The notes under the pieces: generated by a model
Told to the model about the DNA's origin: nothing
The model's database searches: none
The model's input: the letters and a program-made list of their open reading frames with translations, nothing else
Part shown: positions 37,208 through 37,395 of the stretch, one piece after another
How positions within the stretch are numbered: the stretch's first letter is position 1
How the letters are laid out: every line of letters starts with the position of its first letter
NCBI GenBank assembly: GCA_026390995.1
Contig: JAPLEX010000050.1
Coordinates: 20,428-57,822 of the forward strand
Length of the DNA: 37,395 nt
Reading direction: 5' to 3'
Origin: Flavobacterium sp.
Lineage (GTDB): Bacteria > Bacteroidota > Bacteroidia > Flavobacteriales > Flavobacteriaceae
Translations under genes and position numbers: made by a program

Positions 37208-37395
37208 TTATTTCTTTCTACGTTCTACAATATACTTGTTACTCGGGTTTTTCTTAGAACGTGTTCTATAACCTTTAGCAGGTATTCCGTTTCTAGATCG
37301 TGGATGTCCACCTGAAGAGCGACCTTCACCACCACCCATTGGGTGATCGACAGGGTTCATTGCTACTGGTCTTGTTCTTGGTCTTCTACCTAACC
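37208..37395 (-). CDS. rplB: Ribosomal protein L2, C-terminal part only
   Basis: The last 61 codons and the stop of rplB enter the window; the track misses them because the start lies beyond base 37395. The visible sequence is [60 protein letters not shown]. It includes the highly conserved [15 protein letters not shown]-type loop, whose histidine (VDHP) is implicated in peptidyl transfer. Here the second family histidine position is methionine (HPMGGGEG), which I recall as common in Bacteroidota. L2 is needed for subunit association. Confidence 0.97.
   Translation of the reverse strand, partial: LGRRPRTRPVAMNPVDHPMGGGEGRSSGGHPRSRNGIPAKGYRTRSKKNPSNKYIVERRKK

Overview
The window looks like a chromosomal segment of a Flavobacterium-like member of the Bacteroidota. 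The DNA is AT-rich. Several intergenic regions carry the Bacteroidota -7 promoter motif TAnnTTTG. The ribosomal proteins match the flavobacterial versions I know almost residue for residue. The S10-spc-alpha ribosomal block is followed by rplQ, carA, eno and gltA, an order I recall from this group. Nearly everything is on the minus strand, so the biological reading order runs from base 37395 down to base 1.

Region A (37395 to 25812) is the ribosomal protein and transcription superoperon: partial rplB, rpsS, rplV, rpsC, rplP, rpmC, rpsQ, rplN, rplX, rplE, rpsN, rpsH, rplF, rplR, rpsE, rpmD, rplO, secY, infA, rpmJ, rpsM, rpsK, rpsD, rpoA, rplQ, closed by a clear terminator. Region B (25658 to 19253) holds carA, eno, gltA and two pentein-fold guanidino/citrulline hydrolases, with a small four-helix-bundle (S23-type) gene flanked by inverted repeats wedged between the two hydrolases. 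Region C (19269 to 16015) holds marC, a CoA-binding protein, a sodium:solute symporter and a damaged recR.

Region D (15993 to 1) is a surface polysaccharide (capsule/exopolysaccharide) locus with a good promoter in front of it. It encodes a Wza-like export lipoprotein, a Wzc-like tyrosine kinase/chain-length regulator, a UDP-HexNAc 4-epimerase-like enzyme, two UDP-sugar dehydrogenases, an RmlB dehydratase, a Wzx-like flippase, an MBOAT/SGNH pair, a pyruvyl-transferase-like protein, a membrane acyltransferase and two family-4 glycosyltransferases. The last of these runs off the window. Together these predict an acidic polysaccharide carrying uronic acids and probably acyl and pyruvyl groups. 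No Wzy polymerase is visible, so it is presumably beyond base 1 or elsewhere.

The most striking feature is a set of small structural anomalies in otherwise ordinary genes. There are exact in-frame tandem duplications in rpoA (57 bp) and in the MBOAT gene (27 bp). There is an in-frame loss of 14 nearly universal residues from ribosomal protein L14. There are deletion-plus-frameshift lesions in recR and at the 3' end of the wza-like gene. Either the organism carries real replication-slippage or recombination scars, or the assembly is locally wrong. Reads decide between these. I saw no tRNA, rRNA, CRISPR array or insertion sequence, and no gene-free stretch longer than 300 bases.
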